DNA of 64,000 bases, taken from NCBI GenBank assembly GCA_016713885.1, contig JADJOF010000004.1, positions 310,001-374,000 on the forward strand. Reading direction: 5' to 3'. A program made the translations under genes and the position numbers. Of this stretch, positions 1 to 7,792 are shown one piece after another; position 1 is the stretch's first letter, and every line of letters starts with the position of its first letter. The notes below the pieces were generated by a model. It worked only from the letters and a program-made list of their open reading frames with translations. It had not been told where the DNA came from and searched no databases. Origin of the DNA: Bdellovibrionales bacterium. Its GTDB lineage: Bacteria > Bdellovibrionota > Bdellovibrionia > Bdellovibrionales > JAMPXM01.

Positions 1-1073
1 AACTTATGTTTCTCATCGGCCTCGCGAATCACGCGCTTACCGATTTTCATCTGGCCGTTCTCGGCAAAAATCTTCGAATTCGGCTCAAGCAGCTTCTGCT
101 CAAAGGCGCCGGCGACAACAAACGTCTTCATCGTTGAGCCCGGTTCAAACAGGTCTGTGATCGCGCGGTTGCGTCGAAGCTCAGGCTTTGCGCGAATGCC
201 CTCGTTTGGATCAAACGTCGGAAGCGTCGACATCGCAAGGATCTCGCTCGTCTGCGCATCGAGAACAACCGCGGTCGCTGATTCCGCCTGATGTTCCGCT
301 AGCGCCAGCGCTAGCTCCTTCTCAACAACGAACTGCAACTCACGGTCAACAGTAAGTGTAACGCTCGAGCCGTCAGGCGACTCTGTGAACATCTGACCGT
401 TCACAATCAACGGACGCCCGCGAGCATCTTTTTGCATCGCCACCTGATGGCGCCCAGCGGAGAGCTGCTGATTCAAACGCAGTTCAAGCCCCTCAAGGCC
501 TCGCCCCTCACCACCAACAAAGCCGAGCACATTCGCCATCAGATTTTCATTCGGATAAATTCGCTTCGGTTCCTCGATAAATCCAAGCCCGCGGATTTTA
601 AGCTCTTGCAGACGCTCTTTGGTTCGCGTGTCGAGTTGCCGCTCAATCCATACAAAGCGCTTCTTTTTATTCTGAAACTTCTCAAGCACTGAGCGCGTCG
701 CGCGATCAAACTGGCGCGGCTTTGACGCCGATGTCGGCGGCATCAAGATCGCCGCCACTTGCTTCGCCACTTTGCGTGGCTCCGCAATGATTTTCGGATC
801 GGCAAAGAGCGACCAAGCCGTGGTTGACGCCGCAAACTCGTGACCGTTTCGATCCAGAATATCGCCGCGGCGACTGCCAAGCGTCACCGTCGTCGCAAAC
901 TGCCGTTGACGAAGAGCTTCGAGCCTTGCATTTGGAATCAGCTGAATCCACGCCGCCCGCATAACCAGCGACGCCATCAGCGCCGCAAAGAAGATAAAGA
1001 GAATCAAAAGTCGCTTGGATGCAAAAGTTGATACGGATCGGTGTGCAGACTTTTGGGGGGACGATGTCTTCAT
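1..1073 (-). CDS. ftsI: Septal penicillin-binding transpeptidase FtsI/PBP3 (partial)
   Basis: The gene runs off the left edge, so about the first 357 codons are visible. The family makes septal peptidoglycan as an inner-membrane D,D-transpeptidase. One membrane segment lies at residues 22-42, followed by GSRRGDILDRNG (residues 66-77), the usual start of the PBP dimerisation region, and by the active-site SxxK within EPGSTMKTF (Ser313, Lys316). The start at 1073 is fixed by a four-base ATGA overlap with the stop of the preceding ftsL-like gene. It is the last visible member of the mraZ-rsmH-ftsL-ftsI cluster and shares that cluster's promoter. The later transpeptidase motifs lie outside the window. 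Confidence 0.93.
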   Translation of the reverse strand, partial: MKTSSPQKSAHRSVSTFASKRLLILFIFFAALMASLVMRAAWIQLIPNARLEALRQRQFATTVTLGSRRGDILDRNGHEFAASTTAWSLFADPKIIAEPRKVAKQVAAILMPPTSASKPRQFDRATRSVLEKFQNKKKRFVWIERQLDTRTKERLQELKIRGLGFIEEPKRIYPNENLMANVLGFVGGEGRGLEGLELRLNQQLSAGRHQVAMQKDARGRPLIVNGQMFTESPDGSSVTLTVDRELQFVVEKELALALAEHQAESATAVVLDAQTSEILAMSTLPTFDPNEGIRAKPELRRNRAITDLFEPGSTMKTFVVAGAFEQKLLEPNSKIFAENGQMKIGKRVIREADEKHK

Positions 1074-1441
1074 TGTTCGAGGGCCACTCCTGCCTCAGTC
1101 ATTTGAATGATCTGCCCTCGCTCGGCCCGACGCAAAGTGAGCTTGGCGTGTGCCACTTCTGAGAGACGCTCCGGACGCATGGCTTTGGCGAGCTGAATTT
1201 GTAAATCACGCTCAACATCGCGCAGCCTGCGCTCTTCACGCGAGAGTTTCCACACGCTGTAGCCGAGACGCCGAATCTCCATCTTTGAAAAGGCGATAAA
1301 AAACAACGAGCCCATAATCACGGCGACACTGATAAATGGCGCCACGTTTCCCCAGCGCCACCAGCGCACGCCAGCTCTTGCTCGCACGCCACTTGTGCCC
1401 TCATCTGGTGTCGCCACCCATTCTCCACGCAGAGCAATCAT
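1070..1441 (-). CDS. ftsL: FtsL-like cell-division protein
   Basis: This 123-residue protein has a basic cytoplasmic N-terminus, one membrane segment (about residues 33-51) and a charged predicted coiled coil (about 62-90, with SREERRLRDVERDLQIQLA). That is the usual FtsL layout. FtsL works with FtsB and FtsQ in the divisome to recruit and activate FtsW/FtsI. FtsL sequences are poorly conserved, so the call rests on topology and on position between rsmH and ftsI. It overlaps both neighbours by four bases (ATGA), which points to translational coupling. Confidence 0.75.
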   Translation of the reverse strand: MIALRGEWVATPDEGTSGVRARAGVRWWRWGNVAPFISVAVIMGSLFFIAFSKMEIRRLGYSVWKLSREERRLRDVERDLQIQLAKAMRPERLSEVAHAKLTLRRAERGQIIQMTEAGVALEQ

Positions 1442-1626
1442 TCTTCATCTCCTTGGTCGGCCGTCGATCGACCGATCAGATGTGCGTACTTGTTCTTTGG
1501 AGACTTCGATTCCCCTGCCACGTACCGCCGAAACACCCTGAGCTTAGCACTTCGCGCGCGTGAGTTCTTCTCCACCTCGCCAAAGGTCGGTTTGGTAGCT
1601 TTGCGTCGAACCGCATCACCCATCAC
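1438..1626 (-). CDS. rsmH: C-terminal fragment of rsmH (frameshifted)
   Basis: This looks like a 62-codon gene starting GTG-ATG over the rsmH stop, but its content (KPTFGEVEKNSRARSAKLRVFRR) is the conserved C-terminal tail of RsmH, where NPRARSAKLR is a family hallmark. The upstream rsmH frame stops after FLERQRV, short of the usual length. One extra G in the GGG run (plus-strand ccc at 1628-1630) would join the two frames into a protein of about 325 residues, close to the family norm of about 310. I therefore read this as the displaced end of rsmH and not an independent small protein. Confidence 0.8.
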   Translation of the reverse strand: MMGDAVRRKATKPTFGEVEKNSRARSAKLRVFRRYVAGESKSPKNKYAHLIGRSTADQGDEE

Positions 1627-2414
1627 ACCCTCTGCCGTTCTAAAAACTGTTTTACGATACGGTCCTCAAGTGAGTGAAACGTGATCACTGCCATGCGCCC
1701 ACCGGGTCGCAAACTTTCAACCGCCACCGGCAGTGCCGTCTCAATCACTTCAAGCTCTCGATTCACAAATAGTCTGAGCGCCATGAAGTATTGTGTCGCC
1801 GGATGAAATCCCTTTTTCGCCCAACCATCAACTCGCTCAATCAGACCCGACAGCTGAACCGTATCGACAAATGGTTTTAACTTTCGGTCAGAGGCAATCG
1901 CTCGCACCACTTTGTACGGACGCTCCACTTCGCCGAGTTCACGAAAGATCTGCACAAGCTCCTCTTCAGAAGCATCGCGAATCACGTCTGCAGCCGTACG
2001 CTTGAGAGATGGGTCCATTCGCATGTCGAGTGGCCCCTGATTATAAAATGAGAATCCGCGCTCGGGTGAATCCAATTGCGGCGACGAAACACCGAGATCA
2101 AACAAAATAAAATCAAAACCCGCGGGACAGAGCTCACGAACAGTCGCAAGCGACTCAAAGTTCGCCGCCACAAGCGTGAGACGACCAGCAGCGGTCTCGG
2201 CCGCAAAGGTCTCCTTACCATAGGCAATGGCGGATGGATCCTGATCGAGCGCAATCACTTTCAATCGAGGATGGCGCTCAAGTAAACCACGCGTGTGTCC
2301 ACCACGACCGAACGTCGCATCAAGCGCCCAGCTCAGTTCACCAAACTCAGCCGCAAGCTCCGCCGCCTGCTCCATGATTTCATCAAAGAGAACCGGAATA
2401 TGATTTTCGCTCAT
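1623..2414 (-). CDS. rsmH: 16S rRNA (cytosine1402-N4)-methyltransferase RsmH, catalytic part
   Basis: RsmH (MraW) methylates N4 of C1402 in the P site of 16S rRNA using SAM. Visible family motifs are ENHIPVLFDEIM at the N-terminus, the SAM loop DATFGRGGHTRGLL, DLGVSSPQLDSPERGFSF, LDMRMD and the C-terminal block AVITFHSLEDRIVKQFL. This frame has only 263 residues because it stops early; the missing tail is encoded in the next frame at 1438-1626. The start at 2414 overlaps the mraZ stop by ATGA. The methyltransferase core is complete, so even a genuine truncation might keep some activity, but a one-base sequence error is at least as likely. Confidence 0.92.
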   Translation of the reverse strand: MSENHIPVLFDEIMEQAAELAAEFGELSWALDATFGRGGHTRGLLERHPRLKVIALDQDPSAIAYGKETFAAETAAGRLTLVAANFESLATVRELCPAGFDFILFDLGVSSPQLDSPERGFSFYNQGPLDMRMDPSLKRTAADVIRDASEEELVQIFRELGEVERPYKVVRAIASDRKLKPFVDTVQLSGLIERVDGWAKKGFHPATQYFMALRLFVNRELEVIETALPVAVESLRPGGRMAVITFHSLEDRIVKQFLERQRV

Positions 2415-2938
2415 CGCTCCTCGCTCTTCTTTTCATCAAGAACCGCGATGCGCGCGAGTGTTTGATCAAAAACTTCGGTCATCTCACCAAAAAGTACATT
2501 CCAAACGTCGGCCGACCAGATCTCAAACTTATCACCTAGTCCCACAACCACCGCATCGGCCTCAAGACCAGCGAATTTGCGAAGACCTGCTGGCACCAAC
2601 ACCCGTCCCTGCGCATCGAGCTCCACCACTTGCCCGCCAGAAATGTAGAATCGTTGAAACGCCTGCACCGAGGCCTCAAGCGGAGACAAGCGTTCAATGC
2701 GACTCTCAAGCCTTTGCCACGATTCCAGCGTGTAGCCATGAAGCGCATTTCGCCCATTCAGTCGATGATTGGTGATCACAATGCTTTCAGAAAGCCTGAG
2801 CCCGGGCGGCAGAGACAGACGCCCTTTCGGATCAAGTTTGACCTCGAAGCGACCGCGAAAACGATCTGCCTCAGGCCTCGGGGCCGAGCGGCTGGATTTG
2901 GAGTCTGAACCTTTTGGAGACTTCACGCCGGGCCTCAT
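2411..2938 (-). CDS. mraZ: Transcriptional regulator MraZ
   Basis: MraZ is an AbrB-like DNA-binding protein that usually represses its own division cluster through short direct repeats upstream. Two tandem half-domains are visible, marked by DPKGRLSLPPGLR (about residues 37-49) and DAQGRVLVPAGLR. The protein has 175 residues against a usual 140-150; the extra length is a basic, serine-rich N-terminal extension of about 27 residues before RFRGRFEVKLD. A start inside that extension is possible. Its stop overlaps rsmH by ATGA. Three GTGG repeats just upstream (3007-3030) match the expected operator. Confidence 0.92.
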   Translation of the reverse strand: MRPGVKSPKGSDSKSSRSAPRPEADRFRGRFEVKLDPKGRLSLPPGLRLSESIVITNHRLNGRNALHGYTLESWQRLESRIERLSPLEASVQAFQRFYISGGQVVELDAQGRVLVPAGLRKFAGLEADAVVVGLGDKFEIWSADVWNVLFGEMTEVFDQTLARIAVLDEKKSEER

Positions 2939-3006
2939 GCCTTTAAAAAACCGAGTCCTTCCGTGGACTCACCAGAACAAAGCCAGAAGGCAGACCCCTA
3001 AAGATC

Positions 3007-3030
3007 CCACTTTTTGCCACTTTGCTCCAC
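3007..3030 (-). promoter_or_regulatory. Predicted MraZ operator (three GTGG direct repeats)
   Basis: On the minus strand GTGG occurs three times at exact 10-base spacing (3030-3027, 3020-3017, 3010-3007), twice preceded by AAA. Known MraZ operators are three or four short G-rich direct repeats with the same one-turn period. The boxes begin four bases after the predicted -10 hexamer, so bound MraZ would block promoter clearance. Confidence 0.7.
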
Positions 3031-3033
3031 CTC

Positions 3034-3062
3034 AGGGTAAGGGAACCAGGGAAAACCGTCAA
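3034..3062 (-). promoter_or_regulatory. Predicted sigma-70 promoter of the mraZ cluster
   Basis: Reading on the minus strand, TTGACG (3062-3057) is followed after 17 bases by TACCCT (3039-3034). The -35 box is close to consensus and the spacing is ideal; the -10 box is weaker. It faces mraZ, whose start is about 95 bases downstream, and is the only strong candidate in the gap between mraZ and the divergent gene at 3196. Confidence 0.6.
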
Positions 3063-3195
3063 GAGTAGGATTCTATTTTGGGCCCTTTGGCCACCCGTGC
3101 TAGCATATGAAGAGCTAAAGGGTTTCGCGGGGTTAGCCTTTGGTATGAGAAAGGCCGGTTTAGGTCGGTCATAGGGAAGGAGCACAGGGGGTCCA

Positions 3196-4092
3196 ATGGA
3201 ATCACACAAGATGATCCGCTGCCCAAAATGTGAGTTCGAACAGCCCGACGATCAGTACTGCGCAAAGTGCGGTGTTGATATGTCACGCGTCGAGGTGAAA
3301 AAGGCGCCCTTCACCAAACACCCGCTCTTCATCGGCACCATTGCTCTCCTCGCCGTCAACGCAACCGTTCAAGCGATCCGCGTCCTTCGCCCCTTCACTG
3401 ATACTGATCCACTGAATCTGAGCGGCGAGCGACGTCAAACTCGTGCACGCCTCTTGAAAAGCGACGCCTCCCCCGAGCTTCGCGCCCGAATTGAACAAAA
3501 AATCGCTGAGAATGCTGCAGAAAATGCCGCTGAGAACGAAGCACAAAACCCAGCTGAAGGCGCACCGCAAGCACCCGTGACTGCAGCGACCACAGCACCA
3601 GCGGCTCCCGCGCCTCTTCGCGACATAGAAGCGGCCAGCGGCAACTCACCCGTAAAATCCGCAGAACAAAAGGGCGCAGCTGTCACATTTGCGTGGGCAG
3701 AAGCCTCAACAGAGTGGCTCACCGGCCTTGGTGCAAGCGAGCCAGGCCTTCATCCCATACCTGAATTGGAAGCGCACTTACGCGAGGCCCGTGGCGCCTA
3801 CCGCGTTCTCAATGTTTCAAAAAACAAGCTAAGCGAGCAAGGCGCTCCGGTGATTGTTCGCAAATCAACAGGAGAAGCGGCGCTCATGTTTACGCCACAC
3901 GCCGATCAGATTGCTGGCAGCACGGCCAGCGGCACCCTCCAAGTGCAATTGCGGCGCGGAATTGCAAGTCGCCAAGCTGAGCCCCTGAGCGGCTCCATTG
4001 ATCTCGTCCCCGGCAGCGGCTACATCGTCCGCGTCAACCTTCCCGCCTCCCAGCCAGGATTTGAAACGATCATTGTTGTTCTCCCTCGCTAA
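3196..4092 (+). CDS. Zinc-ribbon membrane protein of unknown function
   Basis: The 298-residue product starts with a zinc ribbon (Cys9, Cys12, Cys22, Cys25 in CPKC-x9-CAKC), then has one membrane segment at about residues 44-62. A long Ala/Glu/Pro-rich stretch (about 95-150) is probably disordered. The C-terminal 120 residues look like a small beta-rich domain, with no family recognised. The topology suggests a cytoplasmic zinc ribbon and an extracytoplasmic C-terminus, or the reverse. A GGAAGGAG-type ribosome site lies about 14 bases before the ATG. It is transcribed divergently from mraZ. Confidence 0.75.
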   Translation: MESHKMIRCPKCEFEQPDDQYCAKCGVDMSRVEVKKAPFTKHPLFIGTIALLAVNATVQAIRVLRPFTDTDPLNLSGERRQTRARLLKSDASPELRARIEQKIAENAAENAAENEAQNPAEGAPQAPVTAATTAPAAPAPLRDIEAASGNSPVKSAEQKGAAVTFAWAEASTEWLTGLGASEPGLHPIPELEAHLREARGAYRVLNVSKNKLSEQGAPVIVRKSTGEAALMFTPHADQIAGSTASGTLQVQLRRGIASRQAEPLSGSIDLVPGSGYIVRVNLPASQPGFETIIVVLPR

Positions 4093-4155
4093 TGCACAAA
4101 GCCGACGCCCGACTGCTGATTTGACTGCTGATTGCGAGCTCGCTAAGACCCGAGA

Positions 4156-4929
4156 ATGCTCGCGCATCACTACGGCCCGCAAGTCCACATTGCCGATGAT
4201 CCCTGCCTTGCCGCATGGCTCGCACGTCTCTGCGCACCCTCCTGCCGACAGCCCGAACTCAACACACTTGTCGAACGACTGTATTCATCTCTGATCACAA
4301 TGGTGATCGCGCGTGAATTGCCGCGAAAGAAAATCTCTGTGCCAACTCGAATGACCGAGTTTCATCCAGACTGCCTTCTCGAGGTCGAAGTTCCAGAACC
4401 CAAGACACGCGTCGTAACAGTGAACCTCGCTCGCGCAGGAACCTTTCCCTCACACGTCTGCTACCACACGCTGAACATGCTTCTCGATCCGGAACTTCTT
4501 CGCCAAGATCACATCCTCGCCAGCCGCCTCACCGGCGACAAAGACCAAGTGACCGGAGCACACCTCGGGTCCGCTAAAATCGGCGGCGACATAGACGGAG
4601 CCATTGTTCTCTTCCCTGACCCGATGGGCGCCACCGGTAGCACTCTGGTTTCGGCCGTCGACTACTACAAGACCTCGGTCGGGGGAACGCCACGAAAAAT
4701 CGTGGCCCTTCACTTCATCGTCACACCTGAGTACCTTAAGAAGGTCACAGCAACACATCCCGAAATGGTGATCTACGCCCTTCGAGTCGATCGGGGGCTT
4801 TCGCCAAAGGATGTTTTGCTGACGACGCCGGGCGAGCATTGGGACCGCGAACGTGGCCTCAACGACAAGCAGTACATCGTCCCCGGCGGTGGCGGTTTTG
4901 GCGAAGTGATGAATAATTCTTGGGTTTAG
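4156..4929 (+). CDS. upp: Uracil phosphoribosyltransferase-family protein
   Basis: The family makes UMP from uracil and PRPP in pyrimidine salvage. The PRPP-binding loop appears as FPDPMGATGSTL (residues 153-164), close to the DPMLATGGS pattern of Upp, and LARAG at 91-95 corresponds to the ILRAG motif. The C-terminus (GLNDKQYIVPGGGGFGE) resembles the uracil-binding YIVPGLGDAGD region but departs from it, and at 257 residues the protein is longer than typical Upp (about 210). Substrate specificity is therefore not certain. It lies 30 bases before hpt, so the two probably form a salvage operon. Confidence 0.8.
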   Translation: MLAHHYGPQVHIADDPCLAAWLARLCAPSCRQPELNTLVERLYSSLITMVIARELPRKKISVPTRMTEFHPDCLLEVEVPEPKTRVVTVNLARAGTFPSHVCYHTLNMLLDPELLRQDHILASRLTGDKDQVTGAHLGSAKIGGDIDGAIVLFPDPMGATGSTLVSAVDYYKTSVGGTPRKIVALHFIVTPEYLKKVTATHPEMVIYALRVDRGLSPKDVLLTTPGEHWDRERGLNDKQYIVPGGGGFGEVMNNSWV

Positions 4930-4959
4930 CAAGCGAGTTCGAGAAAGAGGACTATAGAC

Positions 4960-5493
4960 ATGACAGCTCCACTGAAATTTTCAAAAATGATCACCGAGAC
5001 CGAACTCGCAAAACGCGTGAAGGAGCTCGGCGCCGAGATCACCGAGATCGCCCGCAAAGAACCCGTCATCGCCGTCTGCATCCTCAAAGGCAGCTTCATC
5101 TTTTTCTCTGATCTTGTCCGCCACATCGAGGCCGACATCGCAACCGAGTTCCTCGGCACCGCAAGCTACGGAAACTCAATGAAATCCAGTGGCGAAGTGA
5201 AGCTCACTCTCGATCTCACAAATTCGATCGAAGGCAAAACCGTTATCTTGATCGAAGACATCATCGACACCGGCCTGACGATGGACTTCCTGACCAAAAC
5301 ACTGGCCGCGCGCAAACCAAAGCGCCTTCTGACCTGCTCATTGCTGTTCAAACCGGAAGCTCTCAAAACAAGCTTTAAACCCGACTATGTCGGCTTTAAA
5401 ATCCCGAACGATTTCGTGATCGGCTACGGTCTCGATTACCAGGGGTTTTACCGGAACCTGCCTTATATCGCGCGCGTCGAGTCCCTCCAATAA
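4960..5493 (+). CDS. hpt: Hypoxanthine phosphoribosyltransferase
   Basis: This purine-salvage enzyme converts hypoxanthine or guanine with PRPP to IMP or GMP. The 177-residue length is normal. The PRPP loop VILIEDIIDTGLTM (residues 95-108), the early LKGSFIFFSDL block (42-52) and the C-terminal DYVGFKIPNDFVIGYGLDY block are all characteristic. A GAAAGAGGA ribosome site precedes the ATG. Its TAA stop (5491-5493) shares its last two bases with the left end of the mobile element that follows. Confidence 0.93.
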   Translation: MTAPLKFSKMITETELAKRVKELGAEITEIARKEPVIAVCILKGSFIFFSDLVRHIEADIATEFLGTASYGNSMKSSGEVKLTLDLTNSIEGKTVILIEDIIDTGLTMDFLTKTLAARKPKRLLTCSLLFKPEALKTSFKPDYVGFKIPNDFVIGYGLDYQGFYRNLPYIARVESLQ

Positions 5494-6579
5494 CTGGCCC
5501 ACTATCGTGTGGTTTTGAGCGAATCAACGAGTCGCTCGAGCGATTTTCCGTGAGGCGCATGGAGCTGACGGCGCTGGCTTCAAGCTGGCCGCTGGCACTT
5601 CAGATTTTGATTGTGATAAACGGAGTAGAGGGCGAGATGGGCCGTGAGCGCTTCTCGCTTTTTTGTTGTGCACCATGTTCGTCGAAACAGGCGATTCACA
5701 TTGGCTCGAAACATCGCGGCGGTGTGATTGAGCGAGAAGAGCGGGTCAAAGCCTCCGCGCTTAAGCTCACCTTGGCCAACCACGCAACCTCGCCGACCTT
5801 TGTAGCGAAGATGCTCTCCGCGCGGAAAGAGCTCGCGAATCAGCGGCGGATAGTGCGGGTTCTCATCAGACTTGATGACGACGTTGCGTTTTGAAAGCTT
5901 TCGCACCAAGCGAAGCAGTCGCTTTCTCCCTCTGATTCTTTGATCAGGACGCGGGCCGTAGCGCTGTTTTGCAATTTTGGCGAGCGGGCCATTGGCCGGC
6001 ATCTGCGAGACCTCAAAACCAAGAATGCGCCGAGTTCCCGATTCAACCGCAAGCGAGATCGATAATGGTTTGCACTTTGAGCGCTCAAACGTCTCCATGT
6101 CGTCAAACTCAACGCACTCAAGCTTTGGTTGATACTGAAGTGATTCTCGGAGTTCTCGCTTTGCAACTCGACCAAGAAAAAGAAGCTTCCTTGCGCTTGT
6201 TGTGCGGCTGATGCGCAGAATTTTCGACACGCGTCTGAGCGAAACGCCGGAGACTAAAAGCATCCAAAGTGGATGGTTCACATGGCGCTTTTTTTGCGCA
6301 AAGCAGACATCCTCACTTGCCTCAGAGAACGTACGCTTACAATCGAGGCAGCGAAACCTCGGCACGCGCGCACCATCCGAGAGTCTGCGATAGCGCCCAT
6401 GAGCTCGACCGCTTTGGCTCTTACAATGAGGACAAGTTCGCTCCATCGTGGGAGGAAAAGCAAAATGAACGCAAAGCTCAAACGCCTCTCAAAACAAAGC
6501 CCGGTGCACATTGCACCAGGCCTGTTTCGAACTCCGGACTCATAAAACAATCACCAAACCACACGCTGGTGAGCCAGTT
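5492..6579. mobile_element. IS1-like element, copy 1, with terminal inverted repeats
   Basis: The 1088-bp element is bounded by 24-bp inverted repeats at 5492-5515 and 6556-6579, which match at 21 of 24 positions (AACTGGC at the outer edge, CGTGTGGTTT at the inner). Each repeat holds its own small dyad (CCAC-N6-GTGG or close to it). It carries one transposase-like gene on the minus strand. No target-site duplication is obvious, which suggests an old insertion. The left end supplies the AA of the hpt stop codon, and the right end is five bases from the stop of the gene at 6584. The ends match those of the element at 22025-23148. Confidence 0.8.
5580..6446 (-). CDS. IS1-like transposase, copy 1
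   Basis: The 288-residue product starts with a four-cysteine zinc ribbon (CPHCKS, then RCLDCKRTF), a helix-turn-helix-like stretch (SLRRVSKILRISRTT) and acidic motifs FDDMETF and IKSDENPHY that could be the DDE residues. It ends in LNHTAAMFRANVNRLFRRTW, placed like the C-terminal catalytic region of IS1 InsB. It is homologous to the product at 22142, with an almost unchanged C-terminal block. The frame is intact. Assignment to IS1-like elements is by motif layout only. Confidence 0.8.
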   Translation of the reverse strand: MERTCPHCKSQSGRAHGRYRRLSDGARVPRFRCLDCKRTFSEASEDVCFAQKKRHVNHPLWMLLVSGVSLRRVSKILRISRTTSARKLLFLGRVAKRELRESLQYQPKLECVEFDDMETFERSKCKPLSISLAVESGTRRILGFEVSQMPANGPLAKIAKQRYGPRPDQRIRGRKRLLRLVRKLSKRNVVIKSDENPHYPPLIRELFPRGEHLRYKGRRGCVVGQGELKRGGFDPLFSLNHTAAMFRANVNRLFRRTWCTTKKREALTAHLALYSVYHNQNLKCQRPA

Positions 6580-6583
6580 TAGG

Positions 6584-7003
6584 TTAGGTACCTTTAACCT
6601 TAAGCACAAAACTATACTGATCCGCTGGCCCCTCGCTCGACGTGACTTCCTTCATCAAAAACTCATTGAGATGAAGACCGGCAAAGTTGCGATCCAGTGC
6701 GCGAGCGGTGAAGCGAGTGGACCAAATTGGATGATTTTTGAGTTCGGCAACATCAGCCTCGGCGCGAGGAATGTAAAGACACTCAATGCTCTCAATGCGA
6801 ATGGGCTCTTCGCCATCAAGATCAAGATCTTGAGTCGTGTCGATATGTGTTCCGACCATGATAATATCGCCAGGACCCGCGACTTCTTTTTCTTTGGCCA
6901 TTTCGAAGTTGATTCCCAGTGCTTGCGACGTCAGATCGCAAAACTCTCTAAACTTCTCGTCACGAGCCGCCGGGGTTTGTTCCTTTGCAAATCTTAAAAT
7001 CAC
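6584..7003 (-). CDS. Conserved-looking protein of unknown function
   Basis: This 139-residue soluble acidic protein has no recognised family. It contains VAGPGDIIMVGTHIDTTQDLDLDGEEPIRIESIECLYIPR as a beta-rich centre (quoted only in part by motif: GDIIMVGTHID, RIESIECLYIPR). It starts inside the stop of the glutamine amidotransferase gene by an ATGA overlap, so the two are almost certainly cotranslated and may act on the same substrate. The stop is five bases from the end of the IS1-like element. Confidence 0.65.
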   Translation of the reverse strand: MILRFAKEQTPAARDEKFREFCDLTSQALGINFEMAKEKEVAGPGDIIMVGTHIDTTQDLDLDGEEPIRIESIECLYIPRAEADVAELKNHPIWSTRFTARALDRNFAGLHLNEFLMKEVTSSEGPADQYSFVLKVKGT

Positions 7004-7677
7004 AACTCACCTTCCATCTGATTGAGAAGTTGAAAGAACCATTGAGTCATCTCATGGAGATGGCTCAAGCCGCATTCGACATCCTCAGGACTTTGTACAA
7101 AAGGACCCTGAGGGTAAGGAGATTCAACAGACTGCTCCATCACCCATTCACGAGTCGCTTCAGGATGAAACTGGACTGCCATGGCTCGAGGTGACAAGCG
7201 AAATCCCTGATTGGCCGTAATACTGTTCATTGCGATGCGGCGCGCACCGGCCGGAATGTCGAACGTATCGTGGTGCCACTGGAACACCTTCAGGTCTTTT
7301 TGTCCAAGAATCGGGTCATCGATTTGGATCGAATGCCAGCCCGTCTCCCAGTGCGAATGAGCGCGGACCTCCGCTCCTAAGGCTCTTGCCATCAGCTGGC
7401 CCCCAAGACAGAGGCCCAAAACACGTTTGTTCGTTTTTAAGGCATCTTTTAAGAGGTGCTTTTCGTCAGTTAGGAATGGAAACCGCGCATCATCATCGCA
7501 GTTCATCGGCCCACCGAGCGAGATCAACCAGTCAAACTCGGCCAGAGCCGGCAACGATTCGCCAGAATAGAGTCGATACACCGTAAGATCATGTCCTCGA
7601 GACCGCACCCATTCCAAAACGGATCCTGGCGGGGTTCCACGACTGTGTTGCAAAACGGCAATACGAAGTTTGGTCAT
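7000..7677 (-). CDS. Class I glutamine amidotransferase-like protein
   Basis: The 225-residue product has the complete class I glutaminase triad: nucleophile Cys90 in LGLCLGGQLMA, His171 and Glu173 in AVQFHPEA. It also has the oxyanion loop SLGGPMN (53-59). Such stand-alone proteins resemble the GuaA glutaminase domain and hydrolyse glutamine or gamma-glutamyl compounds; the acceptor here is unknown. The gene overlaps the next one (6584-7003) by four bases. It is divergent from the gene at 7793. Confidence 0.85.
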   Translation of the reverse strand: MTKLRIAVLQHSRGTPPGSVLEWVRSRGHDLTVYRLYSGESLPALAEFDWLISLGGPMNCDDDARFPFLTDEKHLLKDALKTNKRVLGLCLGGQLMARALGAEVRAHSHWETGWHSIQIDDPILGQKDLKVFQWHHDTFDIPAGARRIAMNSITANQGFRLSPRAMAVQFHPEATREWVMEQSVESPYPQGPFVQSPEDVECGLSHLHEMTQWFFQLLNQMEGEL

Positions 7678-7792
7678 GCTGAAAAGATCTGTCCTGTTTC
7701 GATCGGCCTTCCAAGCCTAAAGGCCTGGACCAGGTATACCAATATCACGGAAATGCTTAAACTCAATTAACAATCTCAGGCGCGGAGAGTTG

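Noticed and set aside
5550..5894. Plus-strand open frame inside IS copy 1
   Set aside because: It is the reverse of the conserved transposase coding region and has no family features.
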